A program made the position numbers and the translations under genes. From Paenibacillus sp. Soil787 (GTDB lineage Bacteria > Bacillota > Bacilli > Paenibacillales > NBRC-103111): a stretch of DNA of 64,000 bases. Every line of letters starts with the position of its first letter. Positions within the stretch are counted from its first letter, which is position 1. Positions 44,651-52,725 of the stretch are shown here, piece after piece. The stretch lies in the NCBI RefSeq assembly GCF_001429545.1, contig NZ_LMSP01000048.1, positions 1 through 64,000 on the forward strand. The letters are read 5' to 3'. The notes under the pieces were generated by a model, which saw only the letters and a program-made list of their open reading frames with translations, did not search any database and was not told the origin of the DNA.

Positions 44651-45472
44651 CTACCCCTTCGGATTTAATTTAGTAGCCAGTTTGTTCATAAGCGCGATAA
44701 CCACGAAGGTGATCACGATCATAATCACGGCAATGACGGAGGCGAGATACCAATCGTTCAGTGTAATCGCATTCTGATAGAGGAATGTGGAAATGACCCG
44801 CTGCTTGCCTCCGAGCAAAGCCGGTGTCGTATAAGCTGTCAAGCTTCCGACAAAAACCAGGATACTGCCTATAATTAATCCGGGTACACTAAGCGGCACG
44901 ATGACCTTGACGAAGGCCGTAAATCGGTTAGCTCCAAGGCTTTCTGCCGCTTTAATCAGATCCGGATCTATATTCTCAAGAACACCGACCAACGTAATTA
45001 TGATGAGCGGAAGAAATAAATGGAGAAGACCAATCATCATCGCTGCAGGCGTGTACAAAATATCGAGTGGCTCTTGGATGATACCAATGGCCATCAAGGC
45101 ATTATTGAGCAGCCCTTTTTTACCTAAAATAATCATCCAGCTGAACGACCTTACAACCGAGCTCGTAAGCAACGGAAATATAGCTAGTGCAAGAAAGATG
45201 GCCTTTTGTCTCGGACTCTGTTTGGAGATGAAGTAAGCTACAGGAAATCCAAGCAAGATGCAACATAGGGTGGTTACCAAGCTGACACGCAGCGTTGTCC
45301 ACACGATTTTGAGAAAGTAAGGGTCTTTAAAGAAATTCAAGTACCCTCCAAGCGTAAATGTCCCTTTATCGAAAAAGGTTGAACCTATCGTGAGTAGGAT
45401 CGGTACCACCATGAAAATCGTCAGGAACAGCAATCCCGGTAGCAATAATAAAAATAAGAACTTTTTTTTCAT
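44651..45472 (-). CDS. ABC transporter permease (PotB-like)
   Basis: A 273-residue membrane permease with an N-terminal segment FLFLLLLPGLLFLTIFMVVP and five further segments. The EAA loop, DPDLIKAAESLGANRFTAFV, is near 168-187. ATG follows CAGGAG. It lies 27 bases after the nucleoside hydrolase gene and forms the translocation channel with the next permease. Confidence 0.9.
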   Translation of the reverse strand: MKKKFLFLLLLPGLLFLTIFMVVPILLTIGSTFFDKGTFTLGGYLNFFKDPYFLKIVWTTLRVSLVTTLCCILLGFPVAYFISKQSPRQKAIFLALAIFPLLTSSVVRSFSWMIILGKKGLLNNALMAIGIIQEPLDILYTPAAMMIGLLHLFLPLIIITLVGVLENIDPDLIKAAESLGANRFTAFVKVIVPLSVPGLIIGSILVFVGSLTAYTTPALLGGKQRVISTFLYQNAITLNDWYLASVIAVIMIVITFVVIALMNKLATKLNPKG

Positions 45473-45499
45473 GTAGCTTTACTCCTGTTCCTGGGTTCG

Positions 45500-46432
45500 C
45501 TAGGCACGCAGTACGTGTATAAAAAGCTGGAGGAATTCGTCAGCCGATACTTCCGTACAAACATGAACATTAGCCTCTTTGGACAAGCGGTTTTGAAAAT
45601 CGCATACGGTTTGTCCGTCGCACAACTCGCTGCGGGTTTCAACATCAACGTAATATTGGCGTGTTGTGACCAGCTGTCTATTCAAAGCCACTCCGACTGC
45701 AAGTGGATCATGAAGCGCACAGGCCCGAACCCCATTACGTTCATAGTAACGCTTCATATAATTCGCGGTGCTTTCCTGAACATAACGGGCTATTGGAGAA
45801 TCACCGAGCTCGCGGATATGTTCGTCGGTCAGCAGCGCTTTACGCGTCACATCCAACCCTACAAGGGTTAGGGATGGAAAACCTGCCTGGAAAACGATCT
45901 TCGCGGCTTCCGGATCGACATACATATTGTACTCCGCCGTGGGCGTTACATTACCGAAGCCTTGAACGACGCCACCCATCACAATCACTTCCTTGACCTG
46001 ATGAATCAGATCAGGATGCTTCATAACCGCCAAAGATAGATTCGTTAGCGGAGCTGTCATAACTAAAGTGACTTCTCCGGCATGCTCCCGCACTTGATTT
46101 ACGATGAAATCAGCTGCATGTCCAGCAGTCGTCTGCATATGAACCGGCATATCGCTTAAAGCGCCGCCAAGCCCGTCATTGCCGTGAACATTGTGCTCAA
46201 AGTGAGAAGCTCGCATCAAAGGCTTGTCTGCCCCTTTAACGACAGGAATCTTCTCTTCCATCCCAAGAAGTTGGAGGATCTTACATGTATTCTTAGTCGC
46301 TTGGTCCAGAGAAACGTTGCCATTCACAGTTGTAATTCCGAGCACATCCATATTTCCGCTGCGAACAGCCAATAGAATACCTAACGCATCATCCACACCC
46401 GTGTCTACATCCAGGATGACCTTTTTTTTCAT
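45500..46432 (-). CDS. Nucleoside hydrolase (IunH/Rih family), third in the window
   Basis: A 310-residue enzyme with ILDVDTGVDDALGILLAV (5-22), VHGNDGLGGAL, VIVMGGVV and ALHDPLAVGVALN, all expected for calcium-dependent nucleoside hydrolases. It is embedded in a transporter operon and followed by adenine deaminase, so imported adenosine could be split to adenine and ribose and then to hypoxanthine. ATG follows GAAGGGGGC. Base specificity is not deducible. Confidence 0.92.
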   Translation of the reverse strand: MKKKVILDVDTGVDDALGILLAVRSGNMDVLGITTVNGNVSLDQATKNTCKILQLLGMEEKIPVVKGADKPLMRASHFEHNVHGNDGLGGALSDMPVHMQTTAGHAADFIVNQVREHAGEVTLVMTAPLTNLSLAVMKHPDLIHQVKEVIVMGGVVQGFGNVTPTAEYNMYVDPEAAKIVFQAGFPSLTLVGLDVTRKALLTDEHIRELGDSPIARYVQESTANYMKRYYERNGVRACALHDPLAVGVALNRQLVTTRQYYVDVETRSELCDGQTVCDFQNRLSKEANVHVCTEVSADEFLQLFIHVLRA

Positions 46433-46461
46433 GACGAAGCCCCCTTCAAGTCTAATGAAGC

Positions 46462-46497
46462 AATCAAGGGTATATCAGCCAGCATATACCCTTGATT
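46462..46497. other. Perfect 13-bp hairpin between binding-protein and nucleoside hydrolase genes
   Basis: AATCAAGGGTATA (46462-46474) pairs fully with TATACCCTTGATT (46485-46497) around a 10-base loop. The T-run is on the plus-strand side (ATTTTTATT), so on the minus strand it is more likely an mRNA-stability element favouring the binding protein than a full terminator. Confidence 0.65.
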
Positions 46498-46505
46498 GGT
46501 TATTT

Positions 46506-47609
46506 TTATTGAGCAACTTCTTTGTTAAAGCGGGCAATCCAAGCTTTAAGATTTTGATTGACGAATTTCATATCCAATTTACGAAGTTTACTCACAACGT
46601 CTGCGCCATAAGTAATCCCCGTAGCTTCTTCAGGCGAAAGCTGAAGTGTCGTGTTTACAGGTGAATCTACTTTCGCTTTCGCTGATTTCTCCTGTACTTC
46701 CTTGCTCAAATGCCAGTTGATGAAATCCTCAGCCAGCTGCTTATTTTTACTTCCTTTAATCACGTTGACCGTGTTCATAACGGCGTAAGCTCCTTCTTGC
46801 GGGGAGACGAACTTCGTTTCTGGCACAGCCGCTTTCAAATCCTTCACATACATTTCCATGATAGGACCCGCTGCAATTTCCCCTTGCGAGAACATGTTAA
46901 CGAATTCGGACGTTTGGCCGTAGTATTTAACGACTCCTTTGTTCAGTTCCTTAACCTTTGCGAAAGCTTGATCTTCATTAAAAGTCGTATTGCCAGCAAC
47001 CATAGATGCTGCATCCAAAACCATTGGACCTGTTGTTGCCGTGATGTTAGGCAGTGTCAGCTTCTTGGACAGCTCAGGACTCCAGAGGTCGCTCCATGAC
47101 TTAATCTCTTTGGTGGTTGCTTTCGGATTGTAGGCAATACCCAGTCGACCAACTGTATAGGCAGGACCGTAATCTTCACCCAGTGGCGCCTTAGCCAAAT
47201 CATAGATGTCTTTCAAATTCGGAATGCGACTGCGATCGATTTTATCGAAAAGTCCCGCTTCAATTCCTTGTTGTGCATAATAGTCAGATAAATAAATGAG
47301 GTCCACGCTCGAGCTGCCTTGTTTCACTTTGTTCAAACGTTCTGCGTTATTGCCTATTTCCAGAACAATCTTAGCGTTATGCGCTTTCTCAAACGGCGCG
47401 TACACTTCTTTCTTGAAGAAATCATCCGAAAACCCCCAGGTGGAAATGACTAAAGTCGTAGGTTCCCCTTTGGATGCCGCTGTGGCAGCTGCTTTTGGTG
47501 CTGTTGTAGCTCCACTCTGGTCCTTCGCAGGCGCTGTGCCGCAACCTGTTAAGGCTAGTCCTACTACAGATAAAGAAATTAAACCATGAACCATTTTTTG
47601 TTTCATCAT
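46506..47609 (-). CDS. Extracellular solute-binding lipoprotein (PotD/Fe-type)
   Basis: A 367-residue lipoprotein with lipobox LTGCGT (Cys about 23) and an Ala/Thr/Lys tether to about 50. The mature SBP domain starts TTLVISTWGFSDDFFKKEV and contains VDLIYLSDYYAQQGIEAG. The fold resembles spermidine/putrescine and thiamine-type binding proteins (SBP_bac_8). Start ATG 47609 follows GGGAGGACG. It is the first gene of the operon and sets transporter specificity. Neighbours argue for a nucleoside, base or nucleotide-like ligand. Confidence 0.88.
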   Translation of the reverse strand: MMKQKMVHGLISLSVVGLALTGCGTAPAKDQSGATTAPKAAATAASKGEPTTLVISTWGFSDDFFKKEVYAPFEKAHNAKIVLEIGNNAERLNKVKQGSSSVDLIYLSDYYAQQGIEAGLFDKIDRSRIPNLKDIYDLAKAPLGEDYGPAYTVGRLGIAYNPKATTKEIKSWSDLWSPELSKKLTLPNITATTGPMVLDAASMVAGNTTFNEDQAFAKVKELNKGVVKYYGQTSEFVNMFSQGEIAAGPIMEMYVKDLKAAVPETKFVSPQEGAYAVMNTVNVIKGSKNKQLAEDFINWHLSKEVQEKSAKAKVDSPVNTTLQLSPEEATGITYGADVVSKLRKLDMKFVNQNLKAWIARFNKEVAQ

Positions 47610-47738
47610 TCATCGTCCTCCCAGTTTTATCTTGTATGATTTTAATGCGTGAATCCCCTGTTAAATTTTTACTAGTATTCTTCAAGACCATAGATCTATG
47701 CGCATCTCGCTCTAACGGCAACATGCAAAAAAAAGAAA

Positions 47739-47776
47739 AGTACCCTTGATAGAAAGAAGCTTCTAACAAGAGCACT
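47739..47776 (-). terminator. Intrinsic terminator of the DUF2294 gene
   Basis: The arms AGTACCCTTG (47739-47748) and CAAGAGCACT (47767-47776) pair with two mismatches, with extra pairing inside (TAGAAAGAAG with CTTCTA). On the minus strand they are followed by CTTTTCTTTTTTTT. I found no purine-riboswitch signature in this operon leader. Confidence 0.6.
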
Positions 47777-47865
47777 CTTCATTGTAAACAATGCAAAGTG
47801 ACATCTATTGGTATACATGTGGTTTCCTCTTAAGATAAATCAAAAGAGAACACCGCCCGACTAAA

Positions 47866-48213
47866 TTATTCGGTTTGTTTAAGAATAATGTTCGTGATTG
47901 CCCATTGCGTCGGCGGATCATAGTCCCTTAATACGGCATCCATGGATAGGCCAAGTTCTTGCTCTAGCCTTTCCCGGATTCTCTTCTTGTATATGGAGGA
48001 CATATAAAAATCGACTTCGTGTTTGAGCGTTGGCGCCTCGCCCTCTAATGCGGTTGAACGCGGTGAGCGGCGATGCTTGGCATGGAAAGTAATAATGTTC
48101 TGATCAATGGAAACCTTCAGCAGTGTTGTGCCAAACCCGAACAACTCTTTGGAGATTTCGTTATAGAGGTGACACAGCTTCTTCTTGTATTCATTAGAAT
48201 CTAGTTGTGGCAT
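47866..48213 (-). CDS. DUF2294 family protein
   Basis: About 115 residues from ATG 48213 (GAAGGTGATTCC upstream); earlier in-frame starts lack a ribosome site. The protein contains YNEISKELFGFGTTLLKVSI, the conserved short beta pattern ITFHAKHRRSPRS, and a C-terminal DYDPPTQWAITNIIL. The family is small, cytoplasmic and common in Bacilli; its function is unknown to me. It stands alone with its own terminator. Confidence 0.7.
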   Translation of the reverse strand: MPQLDSNEYKKKLCHLYNEISKELFGFGTTLLKVSIDQNIITFHAKHRRSPRSTALEGEAPTLKHEVDFYMSSIYKKRIRERLEQELGLSMDAVLRDYDPPTQWAITNIILKQTE

Positions 48214-48552
48214 GGAATCACCTTCAAGATCAATTATCAACCCATATGCATGTAAATCTATCTTAATAATACATAGGATTTCAGAATTAATCAAGAGAAT
48301 CGTTCGTCTTTCTCACTGAAAAAGGGCAATATTTCCCTATCTGACATCGAAATGATCAAATTTTCCGAATGTCTTACAAATTTTGATGAAAATGTCGGAT
48401 CTCGCTTGCAGGCACATTATGCTTAGCATGCATTTTTTCCTTAGAATCTTTATTTTACTCAGAAATGTTCACTGCCTTTACACTAGTACTTTATTCCTAA
48501 TAAAAAGAGTGTTATTATTTAATAAATGAATTGTAATTCTTCTGTTATACGA

Positions 48553-48640
48553 TAAGAGCAAAGCTAATGAAAATTAGTGACGCAAAGCTACAGGAGCTAA
48601 GGCGAAATATATCGCTATGCTTGCCAGTTACCGAAGGAAG
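48553..48640 (+). ncRNA. Cyclic-di-GMP-I (GEMM-I) riboswitch
   Basis: The sequence has the GEMM-I hallmarks in order: GCAAAGC; a P1a stem with a GAAA tetraloop (CTAATGAAAATTAG); the invariant GACGCAAAGC core (48579-48588); CAGGAGCTAAGG; a variable second stem; and the closing CTTGCCAGTTACCGAAGG. A strong terminator follows at 48654. It precedes the CheY-like gene by about 130 bases, so it should control transcription of that gene in response to cyclic-di-GMP. Confidence 0.88.
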
Positions 48641-48653
48641 GGAATATATCTAC

Positions 48654-48690
48654 AACTCCCCTTATTCTTCAAATAAGGGGAGTTTTTCTT
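48654..48690 (+). terminator. Riboswitch-linked intrinsic terminator
   Basis: AACTCCCCTTATT (48654-48666) pairs perfectly with AATAAGGGGAGTT (48672-48684) and is followed by TTTTCTT. It lies between the GEMM aptamer and the CheY-like gene and is the likely expression platform. Confidence 0.85.
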
Positions 48691-48767
48691 ATGTAACGAA
48701 TGATTTGTAGCCACCTATAACAGTAATTAGCTAGGTAGAAAGTCCCCCCTGAAAGGTGATGATTAAT

Positions 48768-49130
48768 ATGGCAAGACTAATGGTTGTAGATGATTCTATG
48801 TTTATGCGATTGATGATTAAAAACATACTCTTAGAATTAGGGCATGAAATTGTAGCCGAAGCATCGAATGGACTTGAAGCAATCTCTCTGTTTTTACAGC
48901 ATTCACCTGACATCATTACGTTAGATATTACAATGCCCGAGATGGATGGTATTACTGCATTAAAGGAAATTAAAAGTTACAAGAGCGATTCAAAGATCAT
49001 TATGGTATCGGCAATGGGGCAACAATCATTTGTTATTGAAGCTATTACACTTGGCGCTAGAGATTTTATTGTGAAGCCTTTTGATAAAGACAGGGTTGCT
49101 GAAGCTGTAAAAAAGGTACTGAATATGTGA
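48768..49130 (+). CDS. CheY-like single-domain response regulator
   Basis: A 120-residue stand-alone receiver domain. It has MVVDDS (acidic pair, residues 8-9), phospho-acceptor Asp in IITLDITMPEMDG (about 53), the conserved Ser/Thr in IIMVSAMGQ and Lys in FIVKPFDKD (about 103). ATG 48768 is used with AAAGGTG upstream; GTG and ATG just before are alternatives. No output domain and no neighbouring kinase are present. Control by the cyclic-di-GMP riboswitch suggests a role in motility or biofilm switching. It resembles CheY and the receiver of CheB-type proteins. Confidence 0.92.
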   Translation: MARLMVVDDSMFMRLMIKNILLELGHEIVAEASNGLEAISLFLQHSPDIITLDITMPEMDGITALKEIKSYKSDSKIIMVSAMGQQSFVIEAITLGARDFIVKPFDKDRVAEAVKKVLNM

Positions 49131-49349
49131 ATTCCCTCAAAGCTTTCCACCTGAATGCATCACTATTCCGCTTTTGGGACCTCTACTTTAAAAAAACTTA
49201 GCAAATCACAATACTTAAACAGTCTCAGCTCCTACGTTCCGCTAACTAAAGGTCGGGCGTTCTGATTAACGATCGGTCAGCAGCATCCCTATCGGGCTAA
49301 AGGAGCATGTTCTGATTTCATTCTGGGATCTGTCTCCTTCTGTTTTCTT

Positions 49350-50489
49350 TTAATACAGATGATACTGCTGTTTCATGTGTGCGAATTCTCGACTTTCGTC
49401 CCGAAATTGCTCCAACAACACCGAAACATCTAGTGATTCCTCCCGGTACACCTTATCCCCGCACAATAAATCAATAAAAGGCCTGGATCCCTCATTCAGA
49501 GGTGGCAGGAAAGAAAATTGCTCATAATTACGCTTAATCGTATACATCAGTGTGATAGCTGTCTCCAAAGGCCGAATTGCTCGGGTATCAAGTATATGAA
49601 GCTGCACGCCGCTGCATGACTCACCCTGAAATTTGGAAAAGCTCGGTTTAAAATAAACCGGACGGAAAACAACCCCAGGCAGTTTCTTACGGTTCATGTC
49701 GTCCGCGAGTTGTTGAGCGTCGATAAACGGAGCTCCTACAATTTCAAAAGGAACTGTGGTTCCTCTTCCTTCGGACATGTTGGTGCCTTCAAAAATACAG
49801 GTGCCTGGATACAGCAACACCGTATCAAACCGAGGAATCCCCAAGGAGGGCATCACCCAGTGAAGACCGGTATCAGCGAACTGCATCTTCCTCACCCAGC
49901 CCTCAGCACGTATCACATGCAGATCACAATGCCAGTTCATCTGATCGTTAGCCATGGTGGCCACCTCACCGGCAGTCAGTCCGTAACGCACGCAAAGCGG
50001 ATAATGGCCAACAAAAGATTGATAGTCCTCCTTTAAAATGTTACCTTCTACCGTCACCCCATCCAGTGGGTTAATCCGGTCCAGAATGACAAATGGCTTG
50101 CCTGCTTTCGCACAGTCTTCCAAAGCATATAACATCGTATAAATAAAAGTGTAGTATCGTGTGCCCACGTCCTGAATATCATAGACGACCATATCTACCT
50201 CATCAAGCATTTCCTGACTCATGCGCTTGGAATCCTTACGGTACAAGCTATATACCGGCACCTGAGTGATCGGGTCCAGATACGTTTCTACTAGGGCGCC
50301 TGCAGCTTGATCTCCACGTACACCGTGTTCCGGTGAAAACAGGGCTGTGAGATTGAAATTCTCATACAGAATTTGAATGGTGGAAACGAATTCACGGTTT
50401 AAACCGGTCGGTGCCGTAATTAGCCCCAATCGTTTCCCTTTAAATAAATGAGTATACTGCCCAATGCAATCGATACCGTTTCTGATCAT
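49350..50489 (-). CDS. namZ: DUF1343 protein, NamZ-like exo-beta-N-acetylmuramidase
   Basis: About 379 residues from ATG 50489 (GGGAGGCAGCT upstream). Family signatures are GLITAPTGLN near the start, LFSPEHGVRGD, PVYSLYRKDSKRMS, VYDIQDVGTRYYTFIYTM, FVILDRINPL and FEGTNMSEGRGTTVPFEIVG. The characterised member in Bacillus subtilis, NamZ (YbbC), removes MurNAc from the non-reducing end of peptidoglycan fragments. That member is secreted; this one shows no signal peptide, so it may act on imported disaccharides. It is the last gene of the MurNAc cluster. Confidence 0.85.
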   Translation of the reverse strand: MIRNGIDCIGQYTHLFKGKRLGLITAPTGLNREFVSTIQILYENFNLTALFSPEHGVRGDQAAGALVETYLDPITQVPVYSLYRKDSKRMSQEMLDEVDMVVYDIQDVGTRYYTFIYTMLYALEDCAKAGKPFVILDRINPLDGVTVEGNILKEDYQSFVGHYPLCVRYGLTAGEVATMANDQMNWHCDLHVIRAEGWVRKMQFADTGLHWVMPSLGIPRFDTVLLYPGTCIFEGTNMSEGRGTTVPFEIVGAPFIDAQQLADDMNRKKLPGVVFRPVYFKPSFSKFQGESCSGVQLHILDTRAIRPLETAITLMYTIKRNYEQFSFLPPLNEGSRPFIDLLCGDKVYREESLDVSVLLEQFRDESREFAHMKQQYHLY

Positions 50490-51017
50490 AGCTGCCTCCC
50501 ACATTTTTTTGATAATATAAACGGATTACGCCGTATTAGACGGTGTTTTAGTCAAGGCTAATGCCTAGCACGATTCTCGCCAAAAATATCTGCCTCATCC
50601 GTGTGAAATGTTGTACGTTGTACAACAATATGGAGGCAAATCCACATAATCCACGCGATTGTTGCAAAACATACAACAATTCTAGCCAAAAGTGACTATT
50701 TATCATGAAATAAGGCCTAAATTGTTGCACACCATACAACATCCCTCAGCTATTCCCGGAAAATTCGAGGAAATTGTTGTACGAAGTACAACTTGCCTTC
50801 CTCCTTACTTCATAACTATTACTGCCTACTACTCTCTACTTAACTCCTTGCACCTAACACCTAGCCCCCAAACAACTAACTCCTAAACCTAACTCCTCAC
50901 ACCTAACACCTAACACCTAACACTCTAACTTCTAACATTACCCAAACGCAAAGTTAAGAAAACCTCTAACGAGGCCATTCATGAAGAGCAGCCGCCTGTA
51001 GAGGTTGATTTTATTTT
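50490..51017. other. Gene-free region with palindrome cluster and simple repeat
   Basis: It holds the palindromes at 50609-50793, a CT- and A-rich stretch with three tandem copies of ACCTAAC at 50901-50921, and a hairpin (AACCTCTA at about 50957 with TAGAGGTT at about 51000) that may end the PIG-L transcript. No coding sequence is supported. Confidence 0.5.
50609..50793. repeat. Cluster of four TTGTTGYAC/GTRCAACAA palindromes, second locus
   Basis: Units lie at 50609-50629 (TGTTGTACGTTGTACAACA), 50658-50681, 50720-50742 and 50771-50793. They share order and flanking bases with the cluster at 27404-27628: TACAACAATTCTAGC occurs in both, and both end in ACAACTTG-CTTCCT. This indicates a dispersed repeat family. 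Confidence 0.8.
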
Positions 51018-51725
51018 TTATAATTCGGTTTTGAGAACACGCATATTTTCTTCTGGAATCATGAAGGTTTGTGCATATTCTTTTCTGGCTTCAAGGCCGC
51101 GCACTCTCATCAAATGCTTGTAGTATTCCAAATACTTGAACGACTTGCTGCCTGTTACGAACCAGTGCGTGGAGACGGCCTTCACCCAAAGATCAAAGGC
51201 TTCCTGGTCGTAGTCTACATACACATACGGTCGATAGTCAACCGCATCCTCCCAGTTCTCGGCATAATATAATCTCTGTGCAAAATGTGCAGGAAGCTCC
51301 CGCTCGAACGTCGGCAAGGCAGCAAAATAACGGGCATCATTAACAATGCGGTGCGTTGTCGTATGATCCTTGTGCATGCTGTTCTTCCAATGCGTAATAA
51401 TGACGTTCGGACGAACTTGACGAATGACATCGCATACGCGAAAACGCATTTCTTGGTTATCCTGCAGCTCGCCATCAGGGATATCGTCGAATACGAACGC
51501 TTCTCCGCCCAGCATCTCGGCAAAGGTTTTCGCCTCATTCACTTTCTGCACGCGATATTCGGCCATATCTTGTCCTGCCGGAACGCCACGTTCTCCAGCT
51601 GTCAACGCCAGAGTCACAATACGGTCACCTTTCAAAAAGTGACTTGCCAACACGCCGCCTGCCGTTAATTCGGCATCACCCACATGGCCACCGATGGCTA
51701 ATATCGTTAACTTTTCCTCGCTCAC
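51018..51725 (-). CDS. PIG-L family deacetylase-like protein with altered HPDD motif
   Basis: A 235-residue cytoplasmic protein. The family motif AHPDDxE appears as GGHVGDAEL (about 12-20). The zinc-ligand His and second Asp are kept, but Pro is Val and the first Asp, the general base in BshB-type enzymes, is Gly. The later HWKNSMHKDHTTTHR block carries the third metal ligand. The start is GTG immediately after the upstream TGA, with GGGAG nine bases back. The family de-N-acetylates GlcNAc-type sugars. Membership of the amino-sugar operon fits, but full activity is uncertain. Confidence 0.85.
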   Translation of the reverse strand: MSEEKLTILAIGGHVGDAELTAGGVLASHFLKGDRIVTLALTAGERGVPAGQDMAEYRVQKVNEAKTFAEMLGGEAFVFDDIPDGELQDNQEMRFRVCDVIRQVRPNVIITHWKNSMHKDHTTTHRIVNDARYFAALPTFERELPAHFAQRLYYAENWEDAVDYRPYVYVDYDQEAFDLWVKAVSTHWFVTGSKSFKYLEYYKHLMRVRGLEARKEYAQTFMIPEENMRVLKTEL

Positions 51726-52694
51726 TCACACAAACTCCCTTCTCATAACAGAAAATTGTTTGACAGTTGTAAAGCCTGCCTTCTCGTAGATGCGGATTGC
51801 CGGATTCGTACTGCCCGTATAGAGCGACATGTAATCGGTCCCAATCGAACGAAAAGCTTCGCACAGCTTAAAGAATAGGATGCTGCCCAGACCGTGTCCC
51901 TCGTGCTCGGGAAGAACGCCGATTCCGGCGAAATAGCCCCGGCCGTTGTCTTGGCGAATGACCGGGCCTGCAAATCCGATGACCTTGCCTTTATATGCAG
52001 CAATGACGACCGGCACACCGTCTGCCGTGCATTGCCCGATTTCCTTTTGCCATAAAAGATTATTAAAGCCATTAAGCATTTCATCCACACCATCATGCTG
52101 TTTCCGGTCAAACAATTCCACCGTGTAACCTTCAGCAGCTGCTTTAACTTCTTTGGTTCTTATATCCTCCGGAATGGTGAAACCGTCCAACTTCAAATAC
52201 ATAGCGCACTCTTTGGCGCGTTCGACATACCCTGCTTGCAGCAAAAACGCATACAATCTACTTTCAATCGGCACGCCCGGCGCATTATTATGCTCATGCT
52301 TCGAAGTTCCCGGTATATACCATGGCAGTAACATCGGGTTAAAAAATAAGACATCGCCTTGCTTTTTCCCCAACTGCTTGAAGCGGTGCTCCAAAGCATC
52401 CAACATGCCTTGGTAGTTCTCTTCGGTTTTGAAGTCTTCGGCTAATACGATGCAGGTGATGTATCCAGCCACTTCCCCAAGCGGCAGATCATCCCCTGTG
52501 CAACCGCAGGCAAGGCCTTTGACCTCATTTTGTTCCAATAAAATAAACGTATTTTGACTATCAAAGTAAGGGTTGGCCGTAAAAATACGCTCAAAGCTTT
52601 GTTCGGTAAGCTCCTTATAGCCTTCCTTCACGGCTTCCTCATTCCATAAGTCAATAACCGCCTGACGATATTGTTGATCCCAAGACACAATCAT
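51726..52694 (-). CDS. GNAT-family N-acetyltransferase, probably two GNAT domains
   Basis: A 322-residue protein. The N-terminal half (1-150) looks like a degenerate GNAT domain (LIEQNEVKGLACGCTGD is offset by variations). The C-terminal half (180-322) has the acetyl-CoA motif GIGVLPEHEGHGLGSILF and SLYTGSTNPAIRIYEKAGF. ATG follows GGGGGAGGT. It sits between the second permease and the PIG-L-like gene and shares its stop boundary with the latter's GTG start. It could acetylate an amino sugar or antibiotic; the substrate is unknown. Confidence 0.82.
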   Translation of the reverse strand: MIVSWDQQYRQAVIDLWNEEAVKEGYKELTEQSFERIFTANPYFDSQNTFILLEQNEVKGLACGCTGDDLPLGEVAGYITCIVLAEDFKTEENYQGMLDALEHRFKQLGKKQGDVLFFNPMLLPWYIPGTSKHEHNNAPGVPIESRLYAFLLQAGYVERAKECAMYLKLDGFTIPEDIRTKEVKAAAEGYTVELFDRKQHDGVDEMLNGFNNLLWQKEIGQCTADGVPVVIAAYKGKVIGFAGPVIRQDNGRGYFAGIGVLPEHEGHGLGSILFFKLCEAFRSIGTDYMSLYTGSTNPAIRIYEKAGFTTVKQFSVMRREFV

Positions 52695-52725
52695 GAAGTC
52701 ATACCTCCCCCACGCACGGCTTGGA

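Noticed and set aside
47610..47865. Purine riboswitch ahead of the purine-salvage operon
   Set aside because: I looked for the conserved purine aptamer core and saw none. The hairpin there fits the terminator of the DUF2294 gene.
50901..50921. Telomere-like ACCTAAC repeats
   Set aside because: Only three perfect tandem copies in a CT- and A-rich degenerate stretch. Simple-sequence drift is enough to explain it.
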